64,000 nucleotides of DNA, from positions 240,369-304,368 of the forward strand of contig JAJECS010000006.1 of the NCBI GenBank assembly GCA_022821905.1, written 5' to 3'. Origin of the DNA: Chloroflexota bacterium. GTDB taxonomy: Bacteria; Chloroflexota; UBA11872. A program made the translations under genes and the position numbers. The notes below the pieces were generated by a model, which saw only the letters and a program-made list of their open reading frames with translations, searched no databases and was not told where the DNA came from. Shown here one piece after another: positions 1 to 9,385 of this stretch. Numbering within the stretch: position 1 is the first letter of the stretch; every line of letters starts with the position of its first letter.

Positions 1-64
1 AGTCTAGCAAAGGGCCTCCAGCAGGCCGGTTATGGTAGCCGGGCAGCAGCCCATGGAGACACCA

Positions 65-415
65 ATGACGATCATCCGCTCGGAATCCAAGCCGCTCGCA
101 GCGACGGATATGCCCGGACTCGAGGCCTGCGAGGCGCTCAACGCCGAAGCCGAGTCCGGCGCGCTCACCGCCGGCGCCTTCCTCCTGCGACCCAACAGCG
201 AGTTGCCGGTGCATCGCCACCGCATCGAGGAGGGCTTCTACGTCGTCTCGGGGACGGGCACGCTGCTGATCCGCGACGAGGAGCACCAGGTGGCGGCCGG
301 CGATTTCCTCCTGGCCCCGGCATGGACCCCGCACGGCTTCCGCACCGGCGACGGCGAGACGCTGCACTGCGTCTACATGTACCCCGCACTCGACCCCTGG
401 ACCGAGATGCTGTAG
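65..415 (+). CDS. Small single-domain cupin protein
   Basis: A 116-residue protein that is essentially one cupin beta-barrel. The first cupin motif is visible as HRHRIEEGFYVVSG (two His, a Glu, then Gly), and the second as GDFLLAPAWTPHGF with its metal-ligand His. Such proteins bind a metal and act as small isomerases, dioxygenases or sugar/ligand sensors; the substrate cannot be told from sequence. I chose the ATG at 65 because GGAGA lies about 7 bases upstream; ATGs at 32 and 53 are in frame but the extra residues are not cupin-like. It converges on the minus-strand gene that ends at 428, so it is probably transcribed alone or with a gene left of the window. Confidence 0.8.
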   Translation: MTIIRSESKPLAATDMPGLEACEALNAEAESGALTAGAFLLRPNSELPVHRHRIEEGFYVVSGTGTLLIRDEEHQVAAGDFLLAPAWTPHGFRTGDGETLHCVYMYPALDPWTEML

Positions 416-427
416 GCGGAGCGGCGC

Positions 428-2200
428 CTACTCCCCCGTGCCGTAGGTCTCGAAGCTCCAGCCGTCCAGGTCGCGGATGCGGATGGTGGTGGGCGCCAGT
501 TCCGGCTCGCCGGCGGCGCGCCAGGCGCCAATCTCGTCGATGTGCCCCAAGCGGCGCAGGCCTTCCCAGGATCCGGGCTTGTAGGGGCTCGTGTCCCAGA
601 AGTAGAGGTTCTCCACGCCGGCGTCGTACAGCCCGCCCGCGCGTCGCCGGTAGTCGGCCGAGGCCAACCCGCGCGGCATCACGTTCGGCGCCAGCCGCGT
701 GCCGGTGCCCTTGGTCAGGCGCACCCAAGGTTCGATGTCGGCCGGGTCCGTCCACGACTGCTGCACGCTGCCCCACGCTGGGTGCGACGAGTAGGGAATC
801 AGCGTGTCCACCAGGCCCTCGCGCACCCACGTCGGCGCGTCGATGCCGTAGAACAGGTTTTCGTCCTCGAAGCCCGTCACGATGGCCGACACGGCGATCC
901 GGGTCGTGCGACCCAGCCGCGCCGCCTCCTCGTCCAGCGTCGCCCGCAGCTCGCGCATGAAGAGCGTCAGCGTCTCGGCGCGAAAGGCCAGCCAGCGGGG
1001 ATCGCGCGGGTCGAGTCGGCGCGGGTCCTCTCCGAAGCGTTCCAGGAAGCCGTCCACCAGCGGCGTCTCGTACTCGAGCACCGGCATGCGCCGGTTGTAA
1101 AACATGCACACGCCGTCGACGCCGTAGGCCGCCATCTCGCGAAACAGGCTGAGCACGTATGCGCGGGCCGCGGGATGGCTGTAGGAGATGCGCGGCGTCG
1201 GGCGGCCCTGCCGGTCCATGCCGCGCTGCTCGGGATGGTCGGCGATGTATGAGGCGTCGTGCAGGTCCGGCAGCGGCGGCGGCTCGTGGAACCCCGCGAC
1301 GCGATAGCTGGCGTGCAGCTCCAGGCCCACGTCGTGCGCGTGCTCCACGGCTATGCGCAGCGGGTCGATGCCCTTCTCGCGGAAAATGCGCCAGCTCTCC
1401 GCCACAAATCGGTCGCCCTGGCGCCCAAAGTCCTGCGCCGTGTCGCACGTCGCCGGCTTGCCGATGGCGCTCAGATAGTTGGTGCGGTCGCCCGCGGCGA
1501 ACTCCCAGTAGATGCGGCCGAAGTCCGAGTCGCGGTAGGGCTCGAGCTCGCGGCGAATTTCGTCGGCTTCGGTCAGGCGATAGGACCAGTGCGGCCCGTG
1601 GGCGTCGTTGTGGGCGAAGAGGCGCCGGCGGCTCGAGTCGCCGCGATCGAGTCGGAGCGCCCGCACTTCGTCGTCAGCGAGCGGCACCAGCTTGACATAA
1701 GCAATCGTCGCGTCCGAACCCTGCACCGATCCCGGTGCGTCGCCCGGCGTCACCCGCCAGTTGATCTGGCGGATTTCGAGCTGCTTGTCCGTCAGATCCG
1801 CGACCGTCCAGAACAACTCGGTGAATTCTTCGTTGTCGGCCGAGTGCGTGGTCCAGCCGGGTTCCAGCTCCGGCACCTGGAGAATGGAGAAGGCCGAGTC
1901 GCCGCTCAGCCGCACCGCCAGCCGGATGGTGGCGTCCGGAAACGTGTACGACCCGATGGAGATGGCGTGCCAGCCCCGCGCGTTGAGCGGATAGCTGATC
2001 GGCGGCGCGTCGGTTTCCGGGCCGGCAATCAGCAGCGTGCCGGCGAGATCGCCCGCGGTGTACGCAACCGTCCGCCAGCGTCCCCTGACGGCGCTGCTGC
2101 TAACCGCGTCCGAAGGCTGGCACCGGTCCAGGTCGCAGCGGTAGTCCGCCGGCGCCCGCAGCCACCGGTCCGTGAATCCGTCCCTGGGCGTTTCAGACAT
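428..2200 (-). CDS. Glycoside-hydrolase-like protein with TIM-barrel (GHL10/family 10-like)
   Basis: A 590-residue protein with no signal peptide. The first ~160 residues look like a beta-sandwich or carbohydrate-binding-like module. From about residue 190 the pattern is that of a TIM barrel of the uncharacterised glycosidase-like families (GHL10/DUF187 type): repeated strands such as GLELHASYRV and GVDGVCMFYNRR, and a C-terminal strand ENLYFWDTSPY. Proteins of this type are usually annotated as putative polysaccharide hydrolases; substrate and catalytic acids cannot be assigned by eye. It is cytosolic by prediction and sits alone between a convergent cupin gene and glpX, 58 bases downstream of the latter's stop. 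The family call is moderate, the coding call is firm. Confidence 0.6.
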   Translation of the reverse strand: MSETPRDGFTDRWLRAPADYRCDLDRCQPSDAVSSSAVRGRWRTVAYTAGDLAGTLLIAGPETDAPPISYPLNARGWHAISIGSYTFPDATIRLAVRLSGDSAFSILQVPELEPGWTTHSADNEEFTELFWTVADLTDKQLEIRQINWRVTPGDAPGSVQGSDATIAYVKLVPLADDEVRALRLDRGDSSRRRLFAHNDAHGPHWSYRLTEADEIRRELEPYRDSDFGRIYWEFAAGDRTNYLSAIGKPATCDTAQDFGRQGDRFVAESWRIFREKGIDPLRIAVEHAHDVGLELHASYRVAGFHEPPPLPDLHDASYIADHPEQRGMDRQGRPTPRISYSHPAARAYVLSLFREMAAYGVDGVCMFYNRRMPVLEYETPLVDGFLERFGEDPRRLDPRDPRWLAFRAETLTLFMRELRATLDEEAARLGRTTRIAVSAIVTGFEDENLFYGIDAPTWVREGLVDTLIPYSSHPAWGSVQQSWTDPADIEPWVRLTKGTGTRLAPNVMPRGLASADYRRRAGGLYDAGVENLYFWDTSPYKPGSWEGLRRLGHIDEIGAWRAAGEPELAPTTIRIRDLDGWSFETYGTGE

Positions 2201-2258
2201 CTGCGAATCCCCCGCTTTGATGTGAGCGTTTACTTCGGGCTATGGTGCAGTTCGGCCT

Positions 2259-3248
2259 CTACGTCGGCCCCAGGCGCACCGGACCGAGGTTTTGGCGGTC
2301 GAGAATCTGGATGCTGTCCACGAATCGGATGACCGACGTCGGCAGGTCCATCACGAGCGAATGCGTCCGCGCGCCGCCGCCGAAGAAGCGCACCCCGCGC
2401 AGCAGGTCCCCGTCCGTGACGCCCGTGATCGCCACCGCGATCTGGCTGCCGCTGGCCAGGTCCTCGGTGCGGAGGATTCGCTCATCGGGGTCTGACACAC
2501 CCATCGCCCCCAACCGCTGCCGATCAGACTCGTCCCGCGGCTTGAAGCGAGCCTGAATCTCGCCGCCGAGGCAGCGCAGGGCCGCGGCGGCCAGCACGCC
2601 CTCGGGCGCTCCGCCGATCCCCATCACGGCATGGTCCGCGGTACCCGCCACGGCCACCGACACTGCCGCCGTGAGATCGCCGTCGCTGATGAGCTTGATG
2701 CGCGCGCCGGCGGCGCGGATTTCCTCGATCAGCGACTCATGACGCGGGCGATCCAGCACCACGACGGTCAGATCGGCGACCTCTCGTCGTAGCGTGCCGG
2801 CGATGATTTGCAGGTTTTCGTGAACCGAGTAGTCCAGGCTCACGCGGCCGGCAGCCGGCGGGCCGACAATCAGCTTGTCCATGTACGTGTCCGGCGCGTT
2901 CAACAGCCCGCCGCGCTCCGCGATGGCCATGGTCGCGACGGCATTCGGGAGACCGCCGGCCACCAGGTTTGTGCCTTCGAGCGGATCGACCGCGATGTCG
3001 AACGGCGTGCCGGTCTCCGGTCCCACGGTTTCGCCGATGTAGAGCATCGGCGCCTCATCCCGCTCGCCCTCGCCGATGACGATGCGCCCCGCCAGGCCGA
3101 CCTGGTCGAGCGCGGTGCGCATGGCGTCCACGGCCAGCGAGTCGGCGTGCTTGCCGTCGCCGTGCCCCATGGCCCGCGCCGCAGCCACCGCGCCGGCTTC
3201 CGTCACCCGGGCCAGGGCCGAAGCGGCCGAACGATTAGCGGCGATCAC
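2259..3248 (-). CDS. glpX: Class II fructose-1,6-bisphosphatase
   Basis: GlpX-type phosphatase of 329 residues, the usual family length. It hydrolyses fructose-1,6-bisphosphate to fructose-6-phosphate in gluconeogenesis. Diagnostic segments are GEGERDEAPML near residue 59 and the metal-binding DPLEGTNL at 88-95, followed by the conserved AxAERGGLLNAPDTYMDK region. Translation starts at GTG (3246-3248); the frame stays open upstream into a repeat, but those residues are not GlpX-like. It lies downstream of the suf genes on the same strand, but a 208-base gap with a long hairpin separates them, so cotranscription is uncertain. Cytosolic gluconeogenesis suits the glucan-metabolism genes further along the window. 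Confidence 0.93.
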   Translation of the reverse strand: MIAANRSAASALARVTEAGAVAAARAMGHGDGKHADSLAVDAMRTALDQVGLAGRIVIGEGERDEAPMLYIGETVGPETGTPFDIAVDPLEGTNLVAGGLPNAVATMAIAERGGLLNAPDTYMDKLIVGPPAAGRVSLDYSVHENLQIIAGTLRREVADLTVVVLDRPRHESLIEEIRAAGARIKLISDGDLTAAVSVAVAGTADHAVMGIGGAPEGVLAAAALRCLGGEIQARFKPRDESDRQRLGAMGVSDPDERILRTEDLASGSQIAVAITGVTDGDLLRGVRFFGGGARTHSLVMDLPTSVIRFVDSIQILDRQNLGPVRLGPT

Positions 3249-3303
3249 GAATCAGCATCTCCAATCGCGGTCGCACGGGACGGAGATCTCCAGGCTAGCC
3301 GGT

Positions 3304-3365
3304 AGGCGCCCCGATCCGTTCGCCCTGAGCTTGTCGAAGGGTCCGTCGAACGGATCGGGGCGCCT
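3304..3365. repeat. Long intergenic hairpin around a CTGAGCTTGTCGAAG core
   Basis: Perfect 19-bp inverted repeat (arms 3304-3322 and 3347-3365) enclosing CCCTGAGCTTGTCGAAGGG. A second copy with 15-bp arms is at 14653-14707 and a core-only copy is at 62935-62954. It fills much of the glpX-sufU gap. It may act as a terminator or RNA-stability element, but no T-tract follows. Confidence 0.85.
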
Positions 3366-3456
3366 GCTGGCCAAGATCTCCAGCTGTCCAGGCGTGGCCC
3401 TATCTCGCCCAAGAGCCCGACCGCCTTCTGTCGCGCGTAGATCACGATGCGCGAGC

Positions 3457-3921
3457 CTACTCGCGATGGTGCGCCTCGACCGGCTTGCCGCCGGAGTCGG
3501 CGAACTGCTTCAGCCCCAGCTGCAGCGTGTTCCACCCCAGCACCGCGCACTTGATCCGCACCGGAAACTGCCGCACGCCTTCCAGCGCGATGCCGTCGCC
3601 CAGCAGATCCTCGTTCGGCTCCTCGCCCTCCAGCATCATGCCGCGCAGGGCCTGGACGATCTCGTCGATCTCCCCAAGCGGGCGACCCTCGATCGCTTCC
3701 GTCATGATCGATGCCGACGCCTGGCTGATTGAGCATCCGTGGCCGGCGAAGCGCACGCCGGTGACCGTCCCGTCGTCGATTTCGAGCCAGAGCGTGACCT
3801 CGTCGCCGCAGAGCGGATTGGCCCCTTCAACCACCACGTCCGCGTCGTCCAACGTGCCGCGGTTCCGCGGACGCTTGTAGTGATCCATGATCACTTCGCG
3901 ATAGAGATCGTCCAGCGCCAT
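3457..3921 (-). CDS. sufU: SufU-type Fe-S assembly / zinc sulfurtransferase
   Basis: A 154-residue IscU/SufU homologue. In Gram-positive systems SufU is a zinc protein that accepts persulfide sulfur from SufS and passes it to SufBCD. The SufU ligands are visible at the expected spacing: NPLCGD (Cys38, Asp40), GHGCSIS (Cys63) and RIKCAVLGW (Cys125). The insertion between the second and third Cys is typical of SufU rather than IscU. It is the last gene of the suf operon, beginning one base after the sufS stop, so translational coupling is likely. Confidence 0.93.
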   Translation of the reverse strand: MALDDLYREVIMDHYKRPRNRGTLDDADVVVEGANPLCGDEVTLWLEIDDGTVTGVRFAGHGCSISQASASIMTEAIEGRPLGEIDEIVQALRGMMLEGEEPNEDLLGDGIALEGVRQFPVRIKCAVLGWNTLQLGLKQFADSGGKPVEAHHRE

Positions 3922-3922
3922 T

Positions 3923-5200
3923 TCAGATCGTGCCGAAGAAGCGCTGCGCCTTGTCCACGCCCTCGACCAGCCGGTCGATTTCGTCCGTCGTGTTGTAGAG
4001 GTAGACGCTGGCGCGCGCGGTGGCGTGAACGCCCAGCTTGCGCATCAGCGGCTGCGCGCAGTGGTGCCCGGCGCGGATGGCAATGCCTTCGCCGTCGAGC
4101 ACGGTGCCCACGTCGTGCGGGTGCAGGTCGTGCACCGTGAACGACACCACCCCGCCGCGTTCGCCGTCCGCCTCCGGCCCATGCACGGACACGCCGGGCA
4201 TGTCGCTGAGCACGTTGACCGCATAGGACCCGAGCTGGCGCGCGTGCGCGTTGATCGCATCCATGCCCACGTGTTCGAGGTAGTCCACCGCAACCCCCAG
4301 GCCGATCGCGCCGGCAATGTTGGGAGTGCCGCCCTCGAACTTGTCGGGCAGGTCCGCCCAGGTGGACGACTCCAGCTCCACCATGCGAATCATGCTCCCG
4401 CCGAAGTGCGCGGGCTCCATCGCGTCCAGCAGGGCCTCCTTGCCGTACAGGATGCCGATGCCCGTGGGGCCGGCCATCTTGTGTCCGGAGAACGTCAGAA
4501 AGTCCACGTCCAGCGCCTGCACGTCCACCGGCATGTGCGGCGCCGACTGCGCCCCGTCGACGGCGATCACCGCGCCGTGCTCGTGGGCCAGGCGGGCCAT
4601 CTCGGCCACCGGCGCAATCACGCCGAGCACGTTGGAGACGTGGTGCACGGCCACCAGCTTGGTCTGCGGACCCAGCATGCCGCCGTAGGTGTCCAGGTCG
4701 ATCACGCCCGCGTCATCCGTGGGGATGAATCGCAGGCGCGCGCCGCGCCGCTTCGCCAGCGCCTGCCAGGGCACCAGGTTGCTGTGATGCTCGACCTCGG
4801 TAAGCAGAATCTCATCGTCCGCGGCGATGTTCTCGTCGCCCCAGGCGCGCGCGAGCATGTTGATGCCGTCCGTCGTGCCGCGGGTGAAGATCACCTCGTG
4901 CGGCTGGGCGGCGTTGATGAAGCGGGCGACCCGCACCCGGGCGTCCTCGTAAGCCGCCGTGCCCTTCTCGCTCAGGTAGTGGATGCCGCGGTGGATGTTC
5001 GCGTTGGTGGTTTCGTAGTACTCCCGAAGGGCGTCGATGACCACGCGCGGTTTCTGTGAGGTCGCCGCGTTGTCAAGGTAGATCAGCGGCTTGCCGCGCA
5101 CTTCCTGGGTCAGGATGGGGAAATCTCGCCTCAGCGCAACGGCATCGAGCGGGGCGGCCCGGTCGGCTGGCGCGACGGCGCCGCGGGTCGAGGTGCTCAT
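3923..5200 (-). CDS. sufS: Cysteine desulfurase SufS
   Basis: A 425-residue PLP enzyme that takes sulfur from cysteine and supplies it to the Suf scaffold. The Schiff-base lysine is Lys241 in SGHKMAGPTGIGILYG, and the persulfide-carrying cysteine is Cys381 in RAGHHCAQPLM. The short loop around this Cys is the group II (SufS) form, which needs a partner such as SufU, encoded immediately downstream. The N-terminal ~20 residues are an unconserved extension. The gene is packed between the Rieske gene (3-base gap) and sufU (1-base gap). Confidence 0.95.
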   Translation of the reverse strand: MSTSTRGAVAPADRAAPLDAVALRRDFPILTQEVRGKPLIYLDNAATSQKPRVVIDALREYYETTNANIHRGIHYLSEKGTAAYEDARVRVARFINAAQPHEVIFTRGTTDGINMLARAWGDENIAADDEILLTEVEHHSNLVPWQALAKRRGARLRFIPTDDAGVIDLDTYGGMLGPQTKLVAVHHVSNVLGVIAPVAEMARLAHEHGAVIAVDGAQSAPHMPVDVQALDVDFLTFSGHKMAGPTGIGILYGKEALLDAMEPAHFGGSMIRMVELESSTWADLPDKFEGGTPNIAGAIGLGVAVDYLEHVGMDAINAHARQLGSYAVNVLSDMPGVSVHGPEADGERGGVVSFTVHDLHPHDVGTVLDGEGIAIRAGHHCAQPLMRKLGVHATARASVYLYNTTDEIDRLVEGVDKAQRFFGTI

Positions 5201-5203
5201 GTT

Positions 5204-5545
5204 CTAAGTATCGAACAACACCAGGATTCGGCCCTGCTCGACTTTCGTCTCGTAGACCTGCACCGGCAGGATGGCCGGCAGCGTTCGCGGCCGGCCGGTG
5301 CGCACGTCGAAGTGGGAGCTGTGGCGCGGGCAGCGGATCGTTCCCGCCGCCGGGTTGAAATCGCCCTCCGACAGGTAGGCCTCGTCATGGGTGCACAGGT
5401 CGTCCATGGCGAAGATCTCGCCGTCGACGTTGTAGAGGCCCACCGGCTCGCCGTCGATCTCCACCGCCGTCTTGGCGCCTGCGGGAAACGCCTCGATCGG
5501 ACCGACGTCCACGTAGCCGCCCTCTGCGCCCTGCGGTGGGGTCAC
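5204..5545 (-). CDS. Rieske-type [2Fe-2S] ferredoxin-like protein of the suf operon
   Basis: A 113-residue small Rieske protein of the kind usually called non-haem-iron oxygenase ferredoxin subunit. Cluster ligands are CTH (Cys51, His53) and CPRH (Cys72, His75). The usual Gly after the second motif is Ser here (CPRHSSHFD). There is no signal peptide or membrane segment, so it is cytosolic. Its place inside the operon, 3 bases from sufD and sufS, points to a role in Fe-S assembly, most likely electron supply, rather than in a dioxygenase. That role is an inference; no reductase is encoded nearby. Confidence 0.85.
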   Translation of the reverse strand: MTPPQGAEGGYVDVGPIEAFPAGAKTAVEIDGEPVGLYNVDGEIFAMDDLCTHDEAYLSEGDFNPAAGTIRCPRHSSHFDVRTGRPRTLPAILPVQVYETKVEQGRILVLFDT

Positions 5546-5548
5546 GCC

Positions 5549-6874
5549 TTAGATTCCCGTCGCGCCGTCACTGGTTGGTGCGGGAGCGGTCAGGACCCCG
5601 CGCAGCACGTCGCGCACGCCCTCGTGGGGCACGCGGTCCAGCACCGCTTCGAAGTAACCCTCGACAATCAGCTCTCGCGCCTGTGACTCGGGAAGTCCGC
5701 GCGAGCACAGGTAGTACAGGTGGCTCGGCTCCAGCGTCGACGTGGTCGCGCCGTGAGTGCAGCGCACGTCGTCCGCCATGATCTCCAGCCGTGGAATCGA
5801 GTCCGCCCGCGTGCCGCTGTTCAGCAGCAGGTTGCGGTTGTTCTGGTAGGCGTTGGTGCGTTGCGCTTTCGGCTCGACGATGATGGTGCCGGCGTAGACG
5901 GATCGGGCGCGTCCGTCGAGCACCCCGGCGAACAGCAGGTCGCTGGTGCCGTCCGGCGCCAGGTGACCCTGCGTGGTGTGGTGATCCACAAACTGCCGGC
6001 GGCCAAGTCTGAAGGCGCCGTTCATGACGACGCTGGCGCCGGGCTCGATCAAGCCCGCCTCGACGCGGGCCTTGTGGAACCGTCCCCCGACGGTGACATT
6101 GGTGCTGGTGAACGTGGCGTCCCGGCCCACGATGGCGCGCTGCGACAGGATCGAGCGGGCATCGGTCGCCAGGGCCTGAACGTGCGAGTAGGTGAGCTGC
6201 GCGCCGGAGTCCACGAACAGCTCCGTCGCGCCGTTGACGAGCGCCGGCGAGTCGTGCTCGGCGTCTGCCCACCACTCCACGATCGACGCCTGCGCGCCCT
6301 CGCCGAGCGAGGCCAGCAGGTGCGGCTGTTCGAGGCCCGCGTCGCCGCAGACGACAACGAGGATTGGTTGCGCCAGGGCGGCGCCCCGCGGCACGTGCAC
6401 CAAGGCGCCGCCCTGCCACAGCGCCGCGTTGAGGGCCTGGAACTTGCCCTGCTCCGGTGGGATGGCGGTCGTGCTCAGGCGTTCGCGCACCAGCTCCGGC
6501 TGCGTTCGGGCGGCCTCCGCCAGGTCCAACGTCACCACGCCCGCGTCGCGGGCCTCCGGGCTGATGTCGATCACGCGGGCGCCGGCGGCGCTCACCAGCA
6601 GGGTGACGCTCGGCGACAGCGCCGCCGCGGGCACCGTCGAAGGCACGCGGCCAACACCGTCCCGTGCCGGCGCGGGTGCCAGCGATTCCCATTGCAGCCA
6701 CCGCAAATTGGTGCGGCGCCATTCCTCGTCGGTGCGTCCGGGATTCGGCGTGGCGTCGTAAACGTCCCACGCCGCCTGGCGGCGCGCGCGAAGCCAATCC
6801 GGCTCCTGCCGCGAGTCGGCGACCTCGTCGACCGTGCGACGAGTCAGACCGGGCGCCCGCGCGTCAATCGCCAT
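5549..6874 (-). CDS. sufD: Fe-S cluster assembly protein SufD
   Basis: A 441-residue protein with the beta-helix core shared by SufB and SufD (repeated short strands, e.g. GRFHKARVEAGLIEPGASVV, and RRQFVDHHTTQGH near residue 285). The C-terminal segment DVRCTHGATTSTLEPSHLYYLCSRGL matches SufD, with the conserved Cys-Thr-His-Gly-Ala. SufD pairs with SufB and SufC in the scaffold that builds new clusters. It lies 60 bases after sufB. It is more diverged in the first 150 residues, as is usual for SufD. Confidence 0.93.
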   Translation of the reverse strand: MAIDARAPGLTRRTVDEVADSRQEPDWLRARRQAAWDVYDATPNPGRTDEEWRRTNLRWLQWESLAPAPARDGVGRVPSTVPAAALSPSVTLLVSAAGARVIDISPEARDAGVVTLDLAEAARTQPELVRERLSTTAIPPEQGKFQALNAALWQGGALVHVPRGAALAQPILVVVCGDAGLEQPHLLASLGEGAQASIVEWWADAEHDSPALVNGATELFVDSGAQLTYSHVQALATDARSILSQRAIVGRDATFTSTNVTVGGRFHKARVEAGLIEPGASVVMNGAFRLGRRQFVDHHTTQGHLAPDGTSDLLFAGVLDGRARSVYAGTIIVEPKAQRTNAYQNNRNLLLNSGTRADSIPRLEIMADDVRCTHGATTSTLEPSHLYYLCSRGLPESQARELIVEGYFEAVLDRVPHEGVRDVLRGVLTAPAPTSDGATGI

Positions 6875-6934
6875 GCGCGAGCGTCCTTTGTTGCGTACCG
6901 GCCCGGATGCTGAGCCTGTTCGGGTCCAGTCGGG

Positions 6935-8338
6935 CTATCCGATCGAGCCTTCCATTTGCAGCTCGATCAGGCGGTTCATCTCGACGGCGTATTCCATCGG
7001 CAGCTCGCGCACGATGGGCTCGATGAAGCCGCTCACGACCATTGCCATGGCCTGCTCTTCGGTCAGCCCGCGGCTCATCAGGTAGAAGAGCTGCTGCTCG
7101 CCGATCTTGCTCACCGTGGCCTCGTGCTGCACGGCGGTGTTGCTTTCCTCGATGTCCATGTAGGGATAGGTGTCCGACCGCGACTCGTCGTCGAACAGCA
7201 GCGCGTCGCACACCACGTTTGATTTCGAGCGCTCCGCGCCCGGCAGCACGTTCACGTAACCGCGGTAGCCGGCGCGCCCGCCGGCCCGGCTGATGGACTT
7301 GGACGTGATGATCGACGACGTATCCGGCGCGGCGTGCACCATCTTGGCGCCGGCGTCCTGGTGCTGACCCTCGCTCGCGAAGGCGATGGATAGCACCTCG
7401 CCGTGCGCGCCCGGCTCCATCAGGTAGACCGCCGGGTACTTCATGGTGACCTTGCTGCCGAGGTTGCCGTCGACCCACTCCATGGTGGCGTCGCGGTAGG
7501 CCACCGCGCGCTTCGTCACCAGGTTGAAGACATCCGTCGACCAGTTCTGAATAGTCGTGTAGCGGCAGCGCGCGCCTTCCTTGACGACGATCTCCACCAC
7601 CGCCGAGTGCAGCGAGTCCGTGGCGTAGATTGGCGCCGTGCAACCCTCGACGTAGTGCACGTAGGCCCCGGGCTCGACGACGATCAGGGTGCGCTCGAAC
7701 TGCCCCATGTTCTCCGCGTTGATGCGGAAATACGCCTGCAGCGGCACCTCGACCTTCACGCCCGCGGGGACGTAGACGAAGCTCCCGCCGCTCCACACGG
7801 CGCTGTTGAGCGCGGCGAACTTGTTGTCGCCGTTGGGGATGATCGTGCCGAAGTACTCGCGCACGATGTCCGGGTGCTCGCGCAGCCCCGAGTCCATGTC
7901 GAGGAACACCACGCCCTCGCGCTCCAGGTCCTCGCGGATGCTGTGATAGACGACTTCCGAGTCGTACTGCGCGCCCACGCCGGCCAGGAACTTGCGCTCC
8001 GCCTCGGGAATGCCCAGGCGGTCGAAGGTGTTCTTGATGTCGTCCGGCACGTCGTCCCAGCTGCGGGCCTGCCGGTCTTGGGGGCGGATGTAGTAGTAGA
8101 TGTCGTCGAAGTCGATGCGTGACAGGTCGGCGCCCCAGGTCGGCACCGGCTTGCGCTCGAACTGCTGCAGCGACTCCAGCCGGAACTCGAGCATCCACTC
8201 CGGCTCGTCCTTCTGGCGGGAGATTTCACGCACGATGTCGGCGCTGAGCCCCTTGGGCGACTTGTAGACCGGCTTGATGTCGTCGTGGAACCCGAACTTG
8301 TAGCTGTCGAGTCCAATATCCGCCGACTTCACCGCCAT
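6935..8338 (-). CDS. sufB: Fe-S cluster assembly protein SufB
   Basis: A 467-residue scaffold subunit, normal length and strongly conserved. Hallmarks are the [20 protein letters not shown] stretch, the segment [19 protein letters not shown], the [17 protein letters not shown] motif and the C-terminal [19 protein letters not shown]. SufB holds the nascent cluster and contacts SufC and SufD. The gene starts at ATG 8338, 3 bases after the sufC stop. The gap to sufD is the longest in the operon (60 bases) and shows no hairpin that I can see. Confidence 0.96.
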   Translation of the reverse strand: MAVKSADIGLDSYKFGFHDDIKPVYKSPKGLSADIVREISRQKDEPEWMLEFRLESLQQFERKPVPTWGADLSRIDFDDIYYYIRPQDRQARSWDDVPDDIKNTFDRLGIPEAERKFLAGVGAQYDSEVVYHSIREDLEREGVVFLDMDSGLREHPDIVREYFGTIIPNGDNKFAALNSAVWSGGSFVYVPAGVKVEVPLQAYFRINAENMGQFERTLIVVEPGAYVHYVEGCTAPIYATDSLHSAVVEIVVKEGARCRYTTIQNWSTDVFNLVTKRAVAYRDATMEWVDGNLGSKVTMKYPAVYLMEPGAHGEVLSIAFASEGQHQDAGAKMVHAAPDTSSIITSKSISRAGGRAGYRGYVNVLPGAERSKSNVVCDALLFDDESRSDTYPYMDIEESNTAVQHEATVSKIGEQQLFYLMSRGLTEEQAMAMVVSGFIEPIVRELPMEYAVEMNRLIELQMEGSIG

Positions 8339-8341
8339 TCG

Positions 8342-9106
<765 letters not shown>

Positions 9107-9202
9107 ATCGCGGCCGTAGTCGTCTCAGGTTGAACAGGTCCTCTCTGGCGCCGGAGCGTCGGCTGCTACGCGCCGCACTGCTCCCCGGGCCACCTAATCG
9201 AA

Positions 9203-9230
9203 GCTATCACCGCGTACCGTTCGCTCGCAA
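9203..9230 (-). promoter_or_regulatory. Possible suf operon promoter
   Basis: On the minus strand TTGCGA (9225-9230) and GATAGC (9203-9208) are separated by 16 bases, about 100 bases upstream of sufC. The surrounding 9200-9260 is visibly AT-richer than the flanks. The match is only partial and the call rests on position. Confidence 0.3.
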
Positions 9231-9385
9231 ATATTGACAGGAAATTCTGGCTAAACTCGGGTCCGCCAAGTGTATTCCCGTGTGGCGCTACGCACGCCCC
9301 GCCGTGGTTTCGTAGGCTTGGGCCGATACGCGGACGGCGACGGCGGCCGCAGGTGGCCGGCGCGGCGCGCGCGCCCCGAGGAGCC

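Noticed and set aside
165..1448. Long open frame on the minus strand, Arg/Gly/Pro-rich
   Set aside because: It is a shifted phase of the glycosidase-like gene at 428-2200 produced by high GC; it shows no family pattern. Dozens of similar frames exist across the window.
9234..9257. TTGACA and TAAACT on the plus strand as promoter of the aminomutase
   Set aside because: The spacer is only 12 bases, too short for a sigma-70-type promoter.
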